From positions 111,706-175,705 of the forward strand of contig NZ_JAULSI010000002.1 in NCBI RefSeq assembly GCF_030711405.1: 64,000 bases of DNA, read 5' to 3'. The stretch is from Massilia brevitalea (GTDB lineage Bacteria > Pseudomonadota > Gammaproteobacteria > Burkholderiales > Burkholderiaceae_D). A program made the translations under genes and the position numbers. The notes beneath the pieces were generated by a model that worked only from the letters and a program-made list of their open reading frames with translations, did not search any database and was not told where the DNA came from. Positions 38,289 to 48,129 of the stretch are shown here, piece by piece; within the stretch, counting starts at the first letter, position 1, and the number at the start of each line of letters is the position of its first letter.

Positions 38289-38945
38289 CTAAGCCAGCTC
38301 ATCCATTACAGCCGGACGCAGGTGACCCACCTCGCCCCAGCTCACCAGCTCCAGCTTGCCATCGCTTACGATGAAGCGGTTAATGCTCGCATTCAATACC
38401 TTGAAGTCACGCGGGGTTTCCAGCGGCAGGCCGAGCGCAGCGCGGTAGGCGCATTCGAGCACGCCGCCATGGGCCACCAAGACCAGCGACTTGCCCGGAT
38501 TGTCTTCGGCCCAGCCAATGATCGCCGGCACCACGCGGTCATAGAACTGGCGAAAGGTTTCGCCACGGTTGGGGCCTGGCGGCAGCTCGGCATCGATGTC
38601 GCGCGCCTGCCAGGCGGCGAATTCCGCCGGAAAACGGGCCTCGATCTCGGCATACAGCAGGCCCTCGAAGCCGCCATAGCAGCGCTCGCGCAGGCGGCCG
38701 TCGATATACAGCGGCTGGTCGCGCGATGCGCCCAGGGCCTTCGCGGTCTGGGCGGCGCGCGCCAGGTCGCTCGCGACCAGCACATCGAAGTGCTCGTTGG
38801 CCAGCGCGGCCGCCAGGGCGCGCGCCTGGCGCTCTCCTTCGGCGTTCAGGTCGATGTCGAGGTGGCCTTGCAGGCGACGTTCGGCGTTCCAGGCGGTTTC
38901 GCCGTGGCGGATCAGGACGATCCGGGTGGGGGTGTCGTTTTGCAT
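38289..38945 (-). CDS. histidine phosphatase family protein (GpmB/CobC-like)
   Basis: A 218-residue phosphoglycerate-mutase-fold protein. The catalytic RHGE motif is in RIVLIRHGETAWN, followed by LQGHLDIDLNAEGERQA, the SDLARAAQTA segment, RERCYGGFEG (acidic catalyst) and the second histidine in VLVAHGGVLECA. Likely a cofactor-independent phosphatase acting on a small phosphorylated metabolite; the exact substrate cannot be told from sequence. ATG 38945 was chosen because homology starts there. A terminator for the upstream gene lies right before it, so it may depend on readthrough or its own promoter. Confidence 0.9.
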   Translation of the reverse strand: MQNDTPTRIVLIRHGETAWNAERRLQGHLDIDLNAEGERQARALAAALANEHFDVLVASDLARAAQTAKALGASRDQPLYIDGRLRERCYGGFEGLLYAEIEARFPAEFAAWQARDIDAELPPGPNRGETFRQFYDRVVPAIIGWAEDNPGKSLVLVAHGGVLECAYRAALGLPLETPRDFKVLNASINRFIVSDGKLELVSWGEVGHLRPAVMDELA

Positions 38946-38952
38946 GGAGAAA

Positions 38953-38976
38953 GGAAAAGCCCCGGCTGGCCGGGGC
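38953..38976 (-). terminator. intrinsic terminator of the PEBP-family gene
   Basis: Read on the minus strand, the perfect stem GCCCCGGC / GCCGGGGC (38959-38976) is followed by TTTTCCTTT. It starts seven bases after the stop of the gene at 38983-39648. Confidence 0.85.
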
Positions 38977-38982
38977 GGTTGG

Positions 38983-39648
38983 TTACTTCGAGAGCGTAGG
39001 CGCAATCTGTGGATTGAGCGAGTACACGCCGAAGATCTGGGCTTCGTCGAGGATGTGGCCGCGCATCGCGAGGCGCGCTTCCTGGCCGGTGAAGGTGCCT
39101 TCGAGCGGCAGATGGACAATGTCCAGCGCGTAGATTGTAAACACGTAGGTATGCACGCGCTCGTCGTTCCACGGCGGGCAGGGACCGTCGTAGCCGAAGT
39201 ACTCGCCGGCCATGTCGGGATCGGCCGCGAACCAGCCGGTGTAGTCGTTGGTGCCCTGGCGCAGCTGGTGCTCGGTACCGTTCTTGACCAGGAAAGGCAG
39301 GTTCGGGCCTTGCTTGCCGCCCGGGGTAACCATATCGGAGAACTGCCCCTCTTCCAGTTTTTTCAGACTGGGCGGAATGTCGACCAGGGTCCAGTGATAG
39401 AAATCGGCGCGCTTCAGGTCTTCGGGAACGGTCTTGCCTTCCTTGTTGACGTCCGTGCCGTCGGTCGGCGCATCGCCGTCGTGACAGAGCAGCACCAGCG
39501 ACTGGGTGCCGGCCGGCACGTCGTCCCAGGCCAGATGGGGATTGCGGTTGCTCGACAGGCGCACGTGGGTGGCCGGGTCGATGACGGCAAAAGCGCATTC
39601 CGGCGGAATCAGGCCGCCTTCGGTAAATGAATCACTCCAGATCTTCAT
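38983..39648 (-). CDS. YbhB/YbcL (PEBP) family protein
   Basis: A 221-residue phosphatidylethanolamine-binding-protein-family member: SSNRNPHLAWDDVPAGTQSL, LLCHDGDAP, FYHWTLVDIPPS, GYDGPCPPWNDERVHTYVFT and the ending EAQIFGVYSLNP. It is longer than E. coli YbhB (158 residues) because of an insertion around residues 95-150. No signal peptide, so it is cytoplasmic. GGGAG is seven bases upstream of ATG 39648. The function of bacterial PEBP proteins is largely unknown; kinase inhibition has been suggested. Confidence 0.92.
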   Translation of the reverse strand: MKIWSDSFTEGGLIPPECAFAVIDPATHVRLSSNRNPHLAWDDVPAGTQSLVLLCHDGDAPTDGTDVNKEGKTVPEDLKRADFYHWTLVDIPPSLKKLEEGQFSDMVTPGGKQGPNLPFLVKNGTEHQLRQGTNDYTGWFAADPDMAGEYFGYDGPCPPWNDERVHTYVFTIYALDIVHLPLEGTFTGQEARLAMRGHILDEAQIFGVYSLNPQIAPTLSK

Positions 39649-39691
39649 CACAATCTCCCTAGTGGGACTCCGCCGCAATGCGGTACGGGTT

Positions 39692-40150
39692 TCAGCGCTT
39701 GACGTCGACCGGATCAACGCGCAGCCAGATCGTTACCGGTCCGTCGTTGGTCAGCGCGACTTTCATGTCGGCGCCAAATTGACCGGTTTCAACTTTGCCA
39801 TGCCGTGTGCATGCCTGGCGCACGAAATAATCGAACAGGCGCCGCCCGTCTTCCGGGCTGGCGGCCGGCGAGAACGAGGGACGGGTACCGGAACGGGTGT
39901 CGGCCGCGAGCGTAAACTGCGGCACCAGCAGCAAGGCGCCGCCCGTGTCCGTGACGCTGCGGTTCATCTTGCCGGCCTCGTCGGAAAATACGCGGTAGCC
40001 GAGCAGCCTGGTGAGCAAGGCGTCGGCCTCGCGCTCGGTATCGCCCTTTTCGGCGCAGACCAGCACCATCAGGCCGGCCTCGATCGCGCCCACGGTCGCG
40101 CCATCCACCACCACGCTGGCGTGGCTGACGCGTTGCAGCAGGCCGATCAT
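39692..40150 (-). CDS. dtd: D-aminoacyl-tRNA deacylase
   Basis: Removes D-amino acids (and Gly from tRNA-Ala) from mischarged tRNA. The 152-residue protein starts [20 protein letters not shown] and has the active-site motifs [11 protein letters not shown] (SQFTL type, with Pro in place of Ser) and [10 protein letters not shown] (the GPVT Gly-cis-Pro motif). The ATG overlaps the tyrS stop (ATGA), linking proofreading to tyrosyl-tRNA synthetase expression. Confidence 0.96.
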   Translation of the reverse strand: MIGLLQRVSHASVVVDGATVGAIEAGLMVLVCAEKGDTEREADALLTRLLGYRVFSDEAGKMNRSVTDTGGALLLVPQFTLAADTRSGTRPSFSPAASPEDGRRLFDYFVRQACTRHGKVETGQFGADMKVALTNDGPVTIWLRVDPVDVKR

Positions 40151-41412
40151 GCAGCAGTGAAGTTCACGCGGGCGAACTTGCGCTTGCCGACTTGCATCAC
40201 GAAGTTGCCCGCCGCCACTTGCAGGCCCTTGTCGCTGACCACGGCGCCGTCGATGCGCACGCCGCCCTGGTCGATCATGCGCATTGCTTCCGAGGTCGAG
40301 GCGCACAGGCCGGCCGCCTTCAGCAGCTGGGCCACGCCCAGCGGTGCGCCTGGCACATTCACTTCCGGCACGTCGTCCGGAATGCCGCCCTTCGAGCGGT
40401 TGACGAAGTCGGCCAGGGCGTCGTCGGCGGCCTGGGACGAATGGAAACGGATGACGATTTCCTTGGCCAGGGCCACTTTCGCGTCGCGCGGATTGGCGCC
40501 GCCTTCGGTGGCCGCCTTCAGCGTGGCGATCTCGTCCATCGGGCGGAACGACAGCAGCTCGAAATATTTCCACATCATGGTGTCGGAAATACTCATCAAC
40601 TTGCCGAACATCATGTTGGGCGCCTCGGTGATGCCGATGTAGTTGTTCTTGGACTTGGACATCTTGTCGACGCCGTCCAGTCCTTCGAGCAGCGGCATGG
40701 TGAGGATGCACTGCGGCTCTTGCCCGTAATCCTTCTGGAGCTCGCGGCCGACCAGCAGGTTAAATTTCTGGTCCGTTCCACCTAGCTCAAGGTCTGATTT
40801 CAAAGCGACCGAATCGTAGCCCTGCATCAAAGGATAGAGGAACTCATGAACAGCAATCGGAGTCCCACTCTTGTAGCGCTTGGTGAAGTCGTCGCGTTCC
40901 ATCATGCGCGCCACGGTGTAGCGCGAGGCCAGCTGGATCATGCCGCGCGCGCCCAGCGGGTCGCACCACTCGGAGTTGTAGCGCATCTCGGTGCGCTCGG
41001 CATCCAGGATCAGACCCACCTGGCGGAAGTAAGTCTGGGCGTTTTCCTCGATCTGCTCGCGGGTCAGCGGCGGGCGCGTGGCGTTGCGGCCCGACGGGTC
41101 GCCAATCATCGAGGTGAAGTCGCCGATCAAAAAGGTAACGTTGTGGCCGAGGTCTTGCAGCTGGCGCAGCTTGTTCAGCACCACGGTGTGGCCGAGGTGC
41201 AGGTCCGGCGCGGTGGGGTCGGCGCCGAGTTTGATGCGCAGTGGTACGCCGCTTTGTTCGGAGCGGGCCAGCTTTTGTGCAAATTCGCTTTCGATCAGCA
41301 GTTCGTCGACACCGCGCTTGGTGATCGCAAGCGCCTCTTGCACCTTGTCCGACAGGGGCAGGATGGCTTTACTTGCAAAATTGCTACTACCTGAAGTCGC
41401 GGAGGAAGTCAT
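40147..41412 (-). CDS. tyrS: tyrosyl-tRNA synthetase
   Basis: Charges tRNA-Tyr. The 421-residue protein is of the TyrZ-like subtype: class I signature LHLGH in [30 protein letters not shown], the tyrosine pocket [22 protein letters not shown] in [11 protein letters not shown], and a C-terminal S4 RNA-binding domain ([20 protein letters not shown]). It is translationally coupled to dtd and divergent from the M23 peptidase gene. Confidence 0.97.
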   Translation of the reverse strand: MTSSATSGSSNFASKAILPLSDKVQEALAITKRGVDELLIESEFAQKLARSEQSGVPLRIKLGADPTAPDLHLGHTVVLNKLRQLQDLGHNVTFLIGDFTSMIGDPSGRNATRPPLTREQIEENAQTYFRQVGLILDAERTEMRYNSEWCDPLGARGMIQLASRYTVARMMERDDFTKRYKSGTPIAVHEFLYPLMQGYDSVALKSDLELGGTDQKFNLLVGRELQKDYGQEPQCILTMPLLEGLDGVDKMSKSKNNYIGITEAPNMMFGKLMSISDTMMWKYFELLSFRPMDEIATLKAATEGGANPRDAKVALAKEIVIRFHSSQAADDALADFVNRSKGGIPDDVPEVNVPGAPLGVAQLLKAAGLCASTSEAMRMIDQGGVRIDGAVVSDKGLQVAAGNFVMQVGKRKFARVNFTAA

Positions 41413-41442
41413 AAAAATCTTGTAGGAGTTTGGCTAAAACGG

Positions 41443-41469
41443 TTGTAGGAGCACGTAGTTTGGTATAAT
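41443..41469 (+). promoter_or_regulatory. probable promoter of the M23 peptidase gene
   Basis: TATAAT at 41464-41469 with a TTGTAG-like -35 at 41443-41448 (15-bp spacer), about 94 bp before the start codon. The -10 is perfect; the -35 is only moderate. Confidence 0.5.
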
Positions 41470-41562
41470 TCTCGATCCCATCAATCTTGCCTGCAGAAAA
41501 CTTTTCAGAATAACAAGAATAAAATAGGTGAGAAGTTCAAGCGGCAAATTTTAACTGATTGC

Positions 41563-42927
41563 ATGAACCCTATACAAAAACTCACTCGACAAGGCTGGTC
41601 CCTCCTGACTCACACGAGTCGCAAGACCCGCATTGTCGGCGCCGGCGCGGCAGCCCTGGCACTCTGCGCTTTCGGCGCAGTCGCCGTGGCCCCGGTTGCC
41701 TCCGAACCCGACGACGTCGAAGTCAAGTCGGTCGCTGAAAACCTGGCCCTGCCGAACCTGGCCGACCAGATCGCCGCGCTGCAGGAAGACGAGCAGCAAT
41801 TCATCCACCAGGAAAGTGTTCGTTCCGGCGATTCGATCGGTTCGACCTTGAGCCGCATGGGCGTTGACGACGCCGAAGCGCAAAAGTTCATCCGCACCGA
41901 CAAACTCGCCCGCCGCGTGCTGTCGCTGAAAAACGGCAAGCGCCTGCAAGCCGAGACCGACGAAAACGGCCAGCTGCTGTCGCTGCGCGCCACCATTCCT
42001 GGCAAGGATAGCGCTCCCACGATCCTGACCATCGCACGCAAGGGCGAAGGCTTCGTTGCCAGCGAGGCGCCTGCCAAGCTCGAGCGCCGCGTCGAAATGC
42101 GTTCGCGCGAAATCCAGTCCTCCTCGCTGTACTCGGCCACCGACGCGAACGTCGACGGCGGCTCGATCCCGGATTCCGTGGTCGGCGAAATCGTCCAGAT
42201 GTTCTCGACCAATATCGACTTCCGCAACGACATCAAGCGCGGCGACCGTTTCAACGTCGTGTACGAAACCTTCTGGCTCGACGGCGAAATGGTGAAAACC
42301 GGCCGCATCCTGGCCGGCGAATTCATCAACCGCGGCACCAGCTTCCAGGCCGTCTGGTTCGAAGACCCGGTCAGCAAGCAGGGCGGCTACTACAGCCTGG
42401 ACGGCAAGTCGCTGAAAAAAGCCTTCCTCAAGTCGCCGATCGCCTTCTCGCGCGTGTCGTCGGGCTTCTCGAACCGCGTGCACCCGATCTCGGGCCAGTG
42501 GAAAGCCCACAAGGGCATCGACTACGCGGCGCCAACCGGCACCCCGATCCGCGCCGCCGGCGACGGTACCGTCGATTTCGCCGGTGTGGGCAATGGCTAC
42601 GGCAACATGGTCGTCCTGAAGCACTGGAACAACTACAGCACCGCCTACGCCCACATGAGCCGTATCGGCACCGGCATGCGCAAGGGCGCCAAGGTCAGCC
42701 AGGGCCAGGTGATCGGCTATGTCGGCTCGACGGGTTGGTCGACCGGCGCCCACCTGCACTATGAATTCCGCGTGGCAAATGTCGCGCGCGATCCGAACGC
42801 ACTGAAGGGCCTGACCCAGGCGCCGCTCACCGCTGCAGAGCTGACCCGCTTCAAGATGGCCGCTGCCGAGATGAACCACCGCTTCTCGCTGCTGACCCCT
42901 GGCGGCAACGCCATGGCTGCACGCTAA
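41563..42927 (+). CDS. M23 family peptidoglycan endopeptidase
   Basis: A 454-residue cell-wall enzyme. A basic N-terminus and one hydrophobic segment (residues 25-45) act as signal anchor. The middle part includes an OapA/LysM-like region (SVRSGDSIGSTLSRMGV) and SDNFRNDIKRGD-like FRNDIKRGDRFNVVYETFW. The C-terminal LytM domain has all zinc ligands: HKGIDYAAPTGTPI (His316, Asp320) and HLHYEF (His397/His399). It resembles MepM-type D,D-endopeptidases that open crosslinks during growth. Ends at a strong terminator, so it is monocistronic. Confidence 0.94.
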   Translation: MNPIQKLTRQGWSLLTHTSRKTRIVGAGAAALALCAFGAVAVAPVASEPDDVEVKSVAENLALPNLADQIAALQEDEQQFIHQESVRSGDSIGSTLSRMGVDDAEAQKFIRTDKLARRVLSLKNGKRLQAETDENGQLLSLRATIPGKDSAPTILTIARKGEGFVASEAPAKLERRVEMRSREIQSSSLYSATDANVDGGSIPDSVVGEIVQMFSTNIDFRNDIKRGDRFNVVYETFWLDGEMVKTGRILAGEFINRGTSFQAVWFEDPVSKQGGYYSLDGKSLKKAFLKSPIAFSRVSSGFSNRVHPISGQWKAHKGIDYAAPTGTPIRAAGDGTVDFAGVGNGYGNMVVLKHWNNYSTAYAHMSRIGTGMRKGAKVSQGQVIGYVGSTGWSTGAHLHYEFRVANVARDPNALKGLTQAPLTAAELTRFKMAAAEMNHRFSLLTPGGNAMAAR

Positions 42928-42946
42928 GACGTCGGCACTCCCCTGA

Positions 42947-42981
42947 AAACGCCTTCCGCTGCTTGCACGGAAGGCGTTTTT
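42947..42981 (+). terminator. intrinsic terminator of the M23 peptidase gene
   Basis: A 12-bp perfect stem AAACGCCTTCCG / CGGAAGGCGTTT, nine-base loop, then T residues, 19 bases after the stop. The AT-rich ends on both sides make it potentially bidirectional. Confidence 0.93.
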
Positions 42982-43021
42982 GTTTGGACAGGCGCTCCAG
43001 GGCTTCGTTTATGATGGGCAA

Positions 43022-44134
43022 ATGATGACGACTTCCACTCCCGGCTCCACTCTCTATATTGGCTTGATGTCCGGCACCAGCATGGACGGTGTCGATGGCG
43101 TGCTGGCGGATTTCGGCGGCGGCACGATCCGCACGCTCGATGCCGCCTTCGTGCCCTTCCCGTCCGCCTTGCGTGCCGAGCTGATGGCGCTGCAGGCGCA
43201 TGGCGACAACGAGATCGAACGCGAAGCGCTTGCCGCCAACGGCCTGGCGCGCTGTTATGCGGCGTGCGTGCAGGAGCTCCTGCCGGCGGCTCCGGGGCCA
43301 ATAGCGGCGGTGGCGGTGCACGGGCAGACCGTGCGCCACCGGCCCGAGCTGGGCTTCACGCGCCAGACCAACAACCCTGCCCTGCTGGCCGAGCTGACCG
43401 GCATCGACGTGATTGCCGACTTCCGCAGCCGGGATATCGCCGCCGGCGGCCAGGGCGCGCCGCTGGTGCCGGCCTTTCATGCAGCTGCCTTCGGCCAGCC
43501 GGGCACGGCGCGGGTGGTGGTGAATATCGGCGGCATCGGCAACATCAGCGTGCTGCATGCGGAGGGGCGCGTGACCGGTTTCGATACCGGACCGGGCAAT
43601 GTCTTGCTGGATGGGTGGATTGCGCGGCACCAGGGCAAGGAATACGACGCCGACGGCGCCTGGGGCGCAAGCGGTCGGGTAGACGATGGGCTGCTGGCCG
43701 TGCTGCTGGAGGAAGCCTATTTCCACCAGCCGGCGCCGAAGAGCACCGGGCGCGATTTGTTCCATATGGAATGGCTGGACGCGCGCCTGAGTGGATTTGC
43801 CGGCCTGGCGCCAGCCGACGTGCAGGCCACGCTGGTGGCCTTGACGGCGCGTTCGATTGCGCAGGCAATTTTGCAGGAAAGTGCGGCGGTGGATGCCGTC
43901 TACGTCTGCGGCGGCGGCGCCTACAACGGCGCCCTGCTGCGTGCGCTGGCGGCTGCACTAGGCGGGAATGTGTCGGTGGAATCGACGACGGCGCTGGGCG
44001 TGGCGCCGAACCGGGTCGAGGCGCTGGCGTTTGCCTGGCTGGGTTACCGCTTCATGGAGCGCGAACCAGGGAACATGACGGCAGTAACCGGGGCAACAGG
44101 ACCGCGCGTGCTGGGCGCGCTATACCCGGCATAG
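43022..44134 (+). CDS. anmK: anhydro-N-acetylmuramic acid kinase AnmK
   Basis: Phosphorylates and opens 1,6-anhydroMurNAc in peptidoglycan recycling. The 370-residue protein shows [19 protein letters not shown] (ATP-binding N-domain), [53 protein letters not shown] and the C-terminal [16 protein letters not shown] 43022 has a second ATG directly after it. Its location next to a wall endopeptidase fits a cell-wall turnover context. Confidence 0.97.
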   Translation: MMTTSTPGSTLYIGLMSGTSMDGVDGVLADFGGGTIRTLDAAFVPFPSALRAELMALQAHGDNEIEREALAANGLARCYAACVQELLPAAPGPIAAVAVHGQTVRHRPELGFTRQTNNPALLAELTGIDVIADFRSRDIAAGGQGAPLVPAFHAAAFGQPGTARVVVNIGGIGNISVLHAEGRVTGFDTGPGNVLLDGWIARHQGKEYDADGAWGASGRVDDGLLAVLLEEAYFHQPAPKSTGRDLFHMEWLDARLSGFAGLAPADVQATLVALTARSIAQAILQESAAVDAVYVCGGGAYNGALLRALAAALGGNVSVESTTALGVAPNRVEALAFAWLGYRFMEREPGNMTAVTGATGPRVLGALYPA

Positions 44135-44412
44135 CGTAGGGTGGGTTCTCCGAACCCACCAACTGGACGTGTGCACCAAGCTTACGTAGGGTGGGCACCC
44201 CGTGCCCACGCGGAAGCATGCACTGATGCGGCGGTTTCCTGGTCGCAGTTGCTGCAACTCGTTACAGCACCCAAAGATCATCCAATAGCCCAGGCCGATG
44301 GATGCGTTATTGCAAGGCCTTGGGTAGCGCTAACGCGACGCCAGCTTTGCATCCGCATCGGCTGCAAACATTGTGCATCGTTCCGCGCGCACACGGGCTG
44401 CCCACCGTACGA
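44135..44412. repeat. cluster of GGGTGGGCAC palindromic repeats after anmK
   Basis: Unit a (44135-44160) is a variant, GTAGGGTGGGTTC then TCCGAACCCACC. Unit b (44185-44213) is the standard CGTAGGGTGGGCACCCCGTG then CCCACGCGG. An inverse, partly eroded unit ends at 44412 (ACGGGCTGCCCACCGTACG). The ~180 bases between b and the inverse unit show no gene. The arrangement resembles the inverted pairs at 34984 and 58968 with a longer spacer. Confidence 0.75.
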
Positions 44413-44517
44413 GGATGTGAAAAAATCGCCATGGCTGCGTTGCCTCGTCTCGCCGTACGCTCGTACTGTCTTCGACTCGGCGCCTTGCCCTGACGATTTT
44501 TTCACATCCTCTACGGA
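44406..44517. repeat. 112-bp element bounded by 18-bp perfect inverted repeats
   Basis: The ends GAGGATGTGAAAAAATCG (44411-44428) and CGATTTTTTCACATCCTC (44494-44511) are exact reverse complements. With one unpaired base the match extends to CCGTA/TACGG at 44406-44517. The interior (ATGGCTGCGTTGCCTCGTCT, then GCCGTACGCTCGTACTGTC and GGCGCCTTGCCCTG) is itself imperfectly symmetric. No open frame of quality crosses it. It has the look of a non-autonomous mobile repeat (MITE-like). Confidence 0.75.
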
Positions 44518-44547
44518 TCAGCTGCGCGTCTGATCCACAAACAACAA

Positions 44548-44566
44548 ATCCGGGCAGTGCCCGGAT
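44548..44566 (-). terminator. probable terminator downstream of erpA
   Basis: On the minus strand ATCCGGGC, ACT, GCCCGGAT (perfect 8-bp stem) is followed by TTGTTGTTTG. It lies 40 bases after the erpA stop. The T-run is interrupted, so strength is moderate. Confidence 0.6.
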
Positions 44567-44605
44567 CTGGATACGACGCCCGCTACCGCCGGGCCATCAA
44601 ACAAC

Positions 44606-44974
44606 TTACGCCGAGAACGACGAACCGCAGCCGCAGGTGCTGGTGGCGTTCGGGTTCTTGATGACGAACTGGGCGCCTTCAAGGTCGTCCTTGTAGTCGA
44701 TTTCCGCGCCGACCAGGTACTGGTAGCTCATCGAGTCGATCAACAATTGCACGCCGTTCTTTTCCATCGTGGTGTCGTCTTCGTTGACGATTTCGTCGAA
44801 GGTAAAGCCGTACTGGAAGCCCGAGCAGCCGCCGCCCTGCACGAACACGCGCAGTTTCAGGTCTGGGTTGCCTTCTTCTTCAATCAGTTGCGCCACTTTG
44901 TCAGCGGCGCTGTCGGTGAAGACGATCGGGGTCGGGATGGTGTCAAAGTCTTGCACTTCGGCCACTGCTGTCAT
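44606..44974 (-). CDS. erpA: iron-sulfur cluster insertion protein ErpA
   Basis: A-type carrier that delivers Fe-S clusters to apoproteins. The 122-residue protein has the HesB/IscA fold with three conserved cysteines: [11 protein letters not shown] (Cys50) and STCGCGSSF (Cys114, Cys116). GGAG lies eight bases before ATG 44974. It follows the bactofilin gene in the same direction, 55 bp away. Confidence 0.97.
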   Translation of the reverse strand: MTAVAEVQDFDTIPTPIVFTDSAADKVAQLIEEEGNPDLKLRVFVQGGGCSGFQYGFTFDEIVNEDDTTMEKNGVQLLIDSMSYQYLVGAEIDYKDDLEGAQFVIKNPNATSTCGCGSSFSA

Positions 44975-45029
44975 GGGATAAACTCCTGATTAATTTCGAT
45001 TTATGCTCATTATAGACGGTTCGCGCCGG

Positions 45030-45428
45030 TCATGCTTCGGCCCTTGCCGCTTCCGCCAGGTGAAATACCGGCTCGCCCGCCGGCTGGTGCGTCAGCTTGC
45101 CGGTGACCAGGGCGCCGCCGTGCATTTCGAGCAGTTTATAGTGGACATCTCCATGTATGCGGCCTTTCGGCTGCAATTCAAGTAGCTCGGTGGAATGCAC
45201 GGAGCCGGCGATATAGCCGTTTACCACCAGGTTGGCGCAACGCACCTCGCCTTCGATGCGGGCGTGTTCCGACACGATCAGCACGCTGTCCGGTCCCTCG
45301 CTGGCCAGCACATTGCCATGCACCTCACCGTCGATGCGCAGGCCGCCACTGAAACAGAGGTCGCCTTCGATGCGGGCGGCTATGCCGATCAGGCTGTCAA
45401 TTTCGCTTTTCGCGTTGCGACCGAACAT
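45030..45428 (-). CDS. bactofilin (polymer-forming cytoskeletal protein)
   Basis: A 132-residue protein starting MFGRNAKSEIDSLIGIAARI. The bactofilin core of short beta-helix rungs is visible: EGDLCFSGGLRIDGEVHGNV, LIVSEHARIEGEVRCANLVV, GYIAGSVHSTELLELQPKGR and IHGDVHYKLLEMHGGALV. Bactofilins assemble filaments without nucleotide and often organise cell-wall enzymes. The neighbours (M23 endopeptidase, anmK) agree with a wall-related role. ATG 45428 was chosen over a longer frame because FGR is the usual start. Confidence 0.94.
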   Translation of the reverse strand: MFGRNAKSEIDSLIGIAARIEGDLCFSGGLRIDGEVHGNVLASEGPDSVLIVSEHARIEGEVRCANLVVNGYIAGSVHSTELLELQPKGRIHGDVHYKLLEMHGGALVTGKLTHQPAGEPVFHLAEAARAEA

Positions 45429-45664
45429 GGTGGCACCCCTGTAGATAGATGGATTTGCGTCTCGTAAATTAACCAGCGCACCGGCCAATTTACCGCCCTC
45501 AACAGTTACCACCTTGATCTAGCTCTGGTCAGGCAATGCCTGTAGGAATCACCTGACATCCATACAGCAAATGGTGGCGGCTTCGATCGCGGATGCATCA
45601 TCGCAACCGTCACGTATCACAGCGTGGAGTCATCGAGTCTGGGGGACTCGATGACGTGTCTACC

Positions 45665-46702
45665 CTACGGCAGCAAAGCGATCTGTTGCAATCCGGTCGT
45701 CTCGTCCAGGCCGAACATCAGGTTCATGCACTGCACTGCCTGGCCCGACGCGCCTTTCACCAGGTTGTCCTGGACCACCAGGATCACGACGGTGTTCGTG
45801 CCTTCCGGACGATGCAGCGCCAGGCGCAGCATGTTCGAGCCGCGGGTCGAGCGGGTTTCCGGGTGCGAGCCGAACGGCATGACGTCGACGAACGCCGAAT
45901 CCTTGTATTCTTCCTCGAACAGCGCCTGCAGGGACGCATTGTCGATGTCCTTCGTCAGGCGCGCATACAGGGTCGCGTGCATGCCGCGGATCATCGGCAC
46001 CAGGTGCGGGGTGAAGATCAGGCCAATTTTCTGGTCGGTGTAGCGCTGCAGCTGGGCCGAGGTTTCCGGGGTGTGGCGGTGGCCGGCCACGCCGTAGGCC
46101 TTGAAGTTGTCGCTGGACTCCGAGAACAGCGTGCCGATCTCGGCCTTGCGGCCGGCGCCCGAGACGCCCGACTTGGCATCGGCGATCAGGCTGTCGGCCT
46201 CGATCAGGCCGGCCCTCAAGAGCGGCACGAAGCCGAGCTGCATCGTGGTCGGGTAGCAGCCCGGGTTGGCGATCAGGCGCGCCTTCTTGATGTCGTCGCG
46301 GTTCAGCTCCGGCAGGCCATACACGGCTTCCTCGATCAGGTCCGGCGCGGTGTGCTCGATCTTGTACCATTTTTCAAAGGCGGCGCGGTCCTTCAGGCGG
46401 AAGTCGGCGGCCAGGTCGATGACCTTCACGCCGGCAGCCAGCAGGGCCGGGGCTTGCGCCATGGCCACCCCATGCGGGGTAGCGAAGAAGACCACGTCGC
46501 ATCCGGTCAGGTCGGCCTTGTCCGGCGCCGAGAACGCCAGGTTCACCCGGCCGCGCAGCGAGGGGAACATGTCGGCCACCGGCAGGCCGTCTTCCTTGCG
46601 CGAGGTGATCGCGGTCAGCTCCACGTCGGGATGCGCGGCCAGCAGCCGCAGCAATTCCACGCCCGTGTATCCGGTTCCGCCAACGATGCCAACTTTGATC
46701 AT
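45665..46702 (-). CDS. argC: N-acetyl-gamma-glutamyl-phosphate reductase ArgC
   Basis: Third step of arginine synthesis, NADPH-dependent reduction of N-acetylglutamyl phosphate. The 345-residue protein has the dinucleotide motif [11 protein letters not shown], the catalytic cysteine in [10 protein letters not shown] (Cys149), FATPHGVA, and [15 protein letters not shown] with the active-site histidine region. AAGGAAACA precedes ATG 46702. A perfect hairpin (TCATCGAGTC/GACTCGATGA, 45630-45653) follows but lacks a T-run. Confidence 0.97.
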   Translation of the reverse strand: MIKVGIVGGTGYTGVELLRLLAAHPDVELTAITSRKEDGLPVADMFPSLRGRVNLAFSAPDKADLTGCDVVFFATPHGVAMAQAPALLAAGVKVIDLAADFRLKDRAAFEKWYKIEHTAPDLIEEAVYGLPELNRDDIKKARLIANPGCYPTTMQLGFVPLLRAGLIEADSLIADAKSGVSGAGRKAEIGTLFSESSDNFKAYGVAGHRHTPETSAQLQRYTDQKIGLIFTPHLVPMIRGMHATLYARLTKDIDNASLQALFEEEYKDSAFVDVMPFGSHPETRSTRGSNMLRLALHRPEGTNTVVILVVQDNLVKGASGQAVQCMNLMFGLDETTGLQQIALLP

Positions 46703-46862
46703 ATTGTTTCCTTCGTAAAATAAGTGCCCAGCCGGGCCGAGGCTGCAATTTTAACAGCCTGCCGGCATTGGGGCGGCGCACAGGGACTTCGGCGCTTTGC
46801 ACGGCCATGCAAAGAATATTTGCACAGGAAGCGATACCTGCAAATATTGCATGGCGGCTGTT

Positions 46863-47909
46863 TCAGGTACCCGTCAGCCATTCCGCTTCGTGCACCGGCA
46901 CCGGATCGAGGGTCGACATCTTGCCGATGGCATCGACGCTTTCTTCCAGCCAGCGTTCGGCGGTCGCCACACCCAGCGCATGCAGGCGTAGCAAGAAGGG
47001 CCATTCGGTATTGAACTTGCTCGACAAATCCAGCTGCTGGAGTTGTTCGTTACCACTAATCAGATGCAGGCGCACGCCGGACGCATGCGTGATATTGCTG
47101 TCCTCGGCATCGACCACCCCGCCCAGGTGACGGATGGCGCTCACCTCTCGCACGAAGGCGATGTTGAAGGCGATCTCGCTGGTGCGGCCCTGGATGTCGC
47201 TCATCGTCATCGGCAAGCCCGGCCGCGCGATCGGATTGTTCTGGATGATGACGATGTCGGCCGGGCCATTGTCCACCAGCGGAGACAGCGAAGGATTGCC
47301 GACGAAGCTGCCGTCCCAGTAGGCTTCGCCGTCGATCACGACCGGCGCAAACACATAGGGCAGGCAGGCCGAGGCGGCGACCATGCGCGCATCGAGTTCC
47401 TCGCGCAGAAAAACTTTGCCCTTGCCGCTGCGGATATTCGTCGCCGGAATGAACAGTGCGATTTCTTCGCAGGCGCGCACGCGCTCGAAATCGATCAGCG
47501 TGGCCAGCAATGGCTGCATCGGGTTCATCGACAGCGGCGAGGCCGGCGGCGCCAGCACGCCGGCCAGCAATTGCATCAGCTGGTAGCCGGGCGAGGTCGC
47601 GAGCGTGCCGCCACCCATGGCCCAATCGAAGGGCGATGGCCGCACCGGGCTGACGGCCGAGGCCGCGGCGCTCAGGCGACGCCAGAAACGCTGCAATGCC
47701 GCACGTGCGCCTGCGCGCCCGCCACCGCGGGCATAGCCGTCGGCCAATACCGCCGCATTCACGGCGCCGGCGCTGGTGCCGCTGATGGCGCCGATCTCGA
47801 TCCGCTCTTCCTGCAGCAGCCGGTCCAGCACACCCCACCCAAAGGCGCCAAATGCGCCGCCGCCCTGGATCCCCAGGCTGATTCTTTTTACGCCATCCAT
47901 CACAATCAT
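46863..47909 (-). CDS. patatin-like phospholipase family protein
   Basis: A 348-residue lipid acyl hydrolase of the patatin/RssA class with a Ser-Asp dyad. It has the oxyanion loop GIQGGGAFGAFGWGVL, nucleophile elbow ISGTSAGAVN (Ser46) and the aspartate motif AYWDGSFVGNPSLSPL. No signal peptide or membrane segment, so it is probably cytoplasmic. The start is 47909 or 47900 (MDGVKRIS); AGGGG fits the latter better. Substrate unknown; it lies between argC and rpsI with no obvious partner. Confidence 0.92.
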   Translation of the reverse strand: MIVMDGVKRISLGIQGGGAFGAFGWGVLDRLLQEERIEIGAISGTSAGAVNAAVLADGYARGGGRAGARAALQRFWRRLSAAASAVSPVRPSPFDWAMGGGTLATSPGYQLMQLLAGVLAPPASPLSMNPMQPLLATLIDFERVRACEEIALFIPATNIRSGKGKVFLREELDARMVAASACLPYVFAPVVIDGEAYWDGSFVGNPSLSPLVDNGPADIVIIQNNPIARPGLPMTMSDIQGRTSEIAFNIAFVREVSAIRHLGGVVDAEDSNITHASGVRLHLISGNEQLQQLDLSSKFNTEWPFLLRLHALGVATAERWLEESVDAIGKMSTLDPVPVHEAEWLTGT

Positions 47910-48064
47910 GCCCCTGCAAAATTTATCTGTTTCAGCCTACCCCGCACGCATGCGCATGGCCGTGCGTTGCCGAACATTCGGCAAGAACCATTAGTAAAAA
48001 TTTTGCAGTGCACAATATCAGTGCGTAACAGGTACAGAACCGAATGCGGAAAAGCATGCGGCAA

Positions 48065-48090
48065 TAAAAAAGCCACCCGAAGGTGGCTTT
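48065..48090 (-). terminator. terminator of the rplM-rpsI operon
   Basis: On the minus strand AAAGCCACC, TTCG loop, GGTGGCTTT, followed by TTTTATT. It lies 40 bases after the rpsI stop. Confidence 0.93.
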
Positions 48091-48129
48091 CTTGTCCAGC
48101 AGTATGCAGCACAAGGCTGCTTGATGCGA

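Noticed and set aside
44141..44533. Small open frames in both directions after anmK
   Set aside because: They run through palindromic repeats and have no ribosome binding site or family resemblance.
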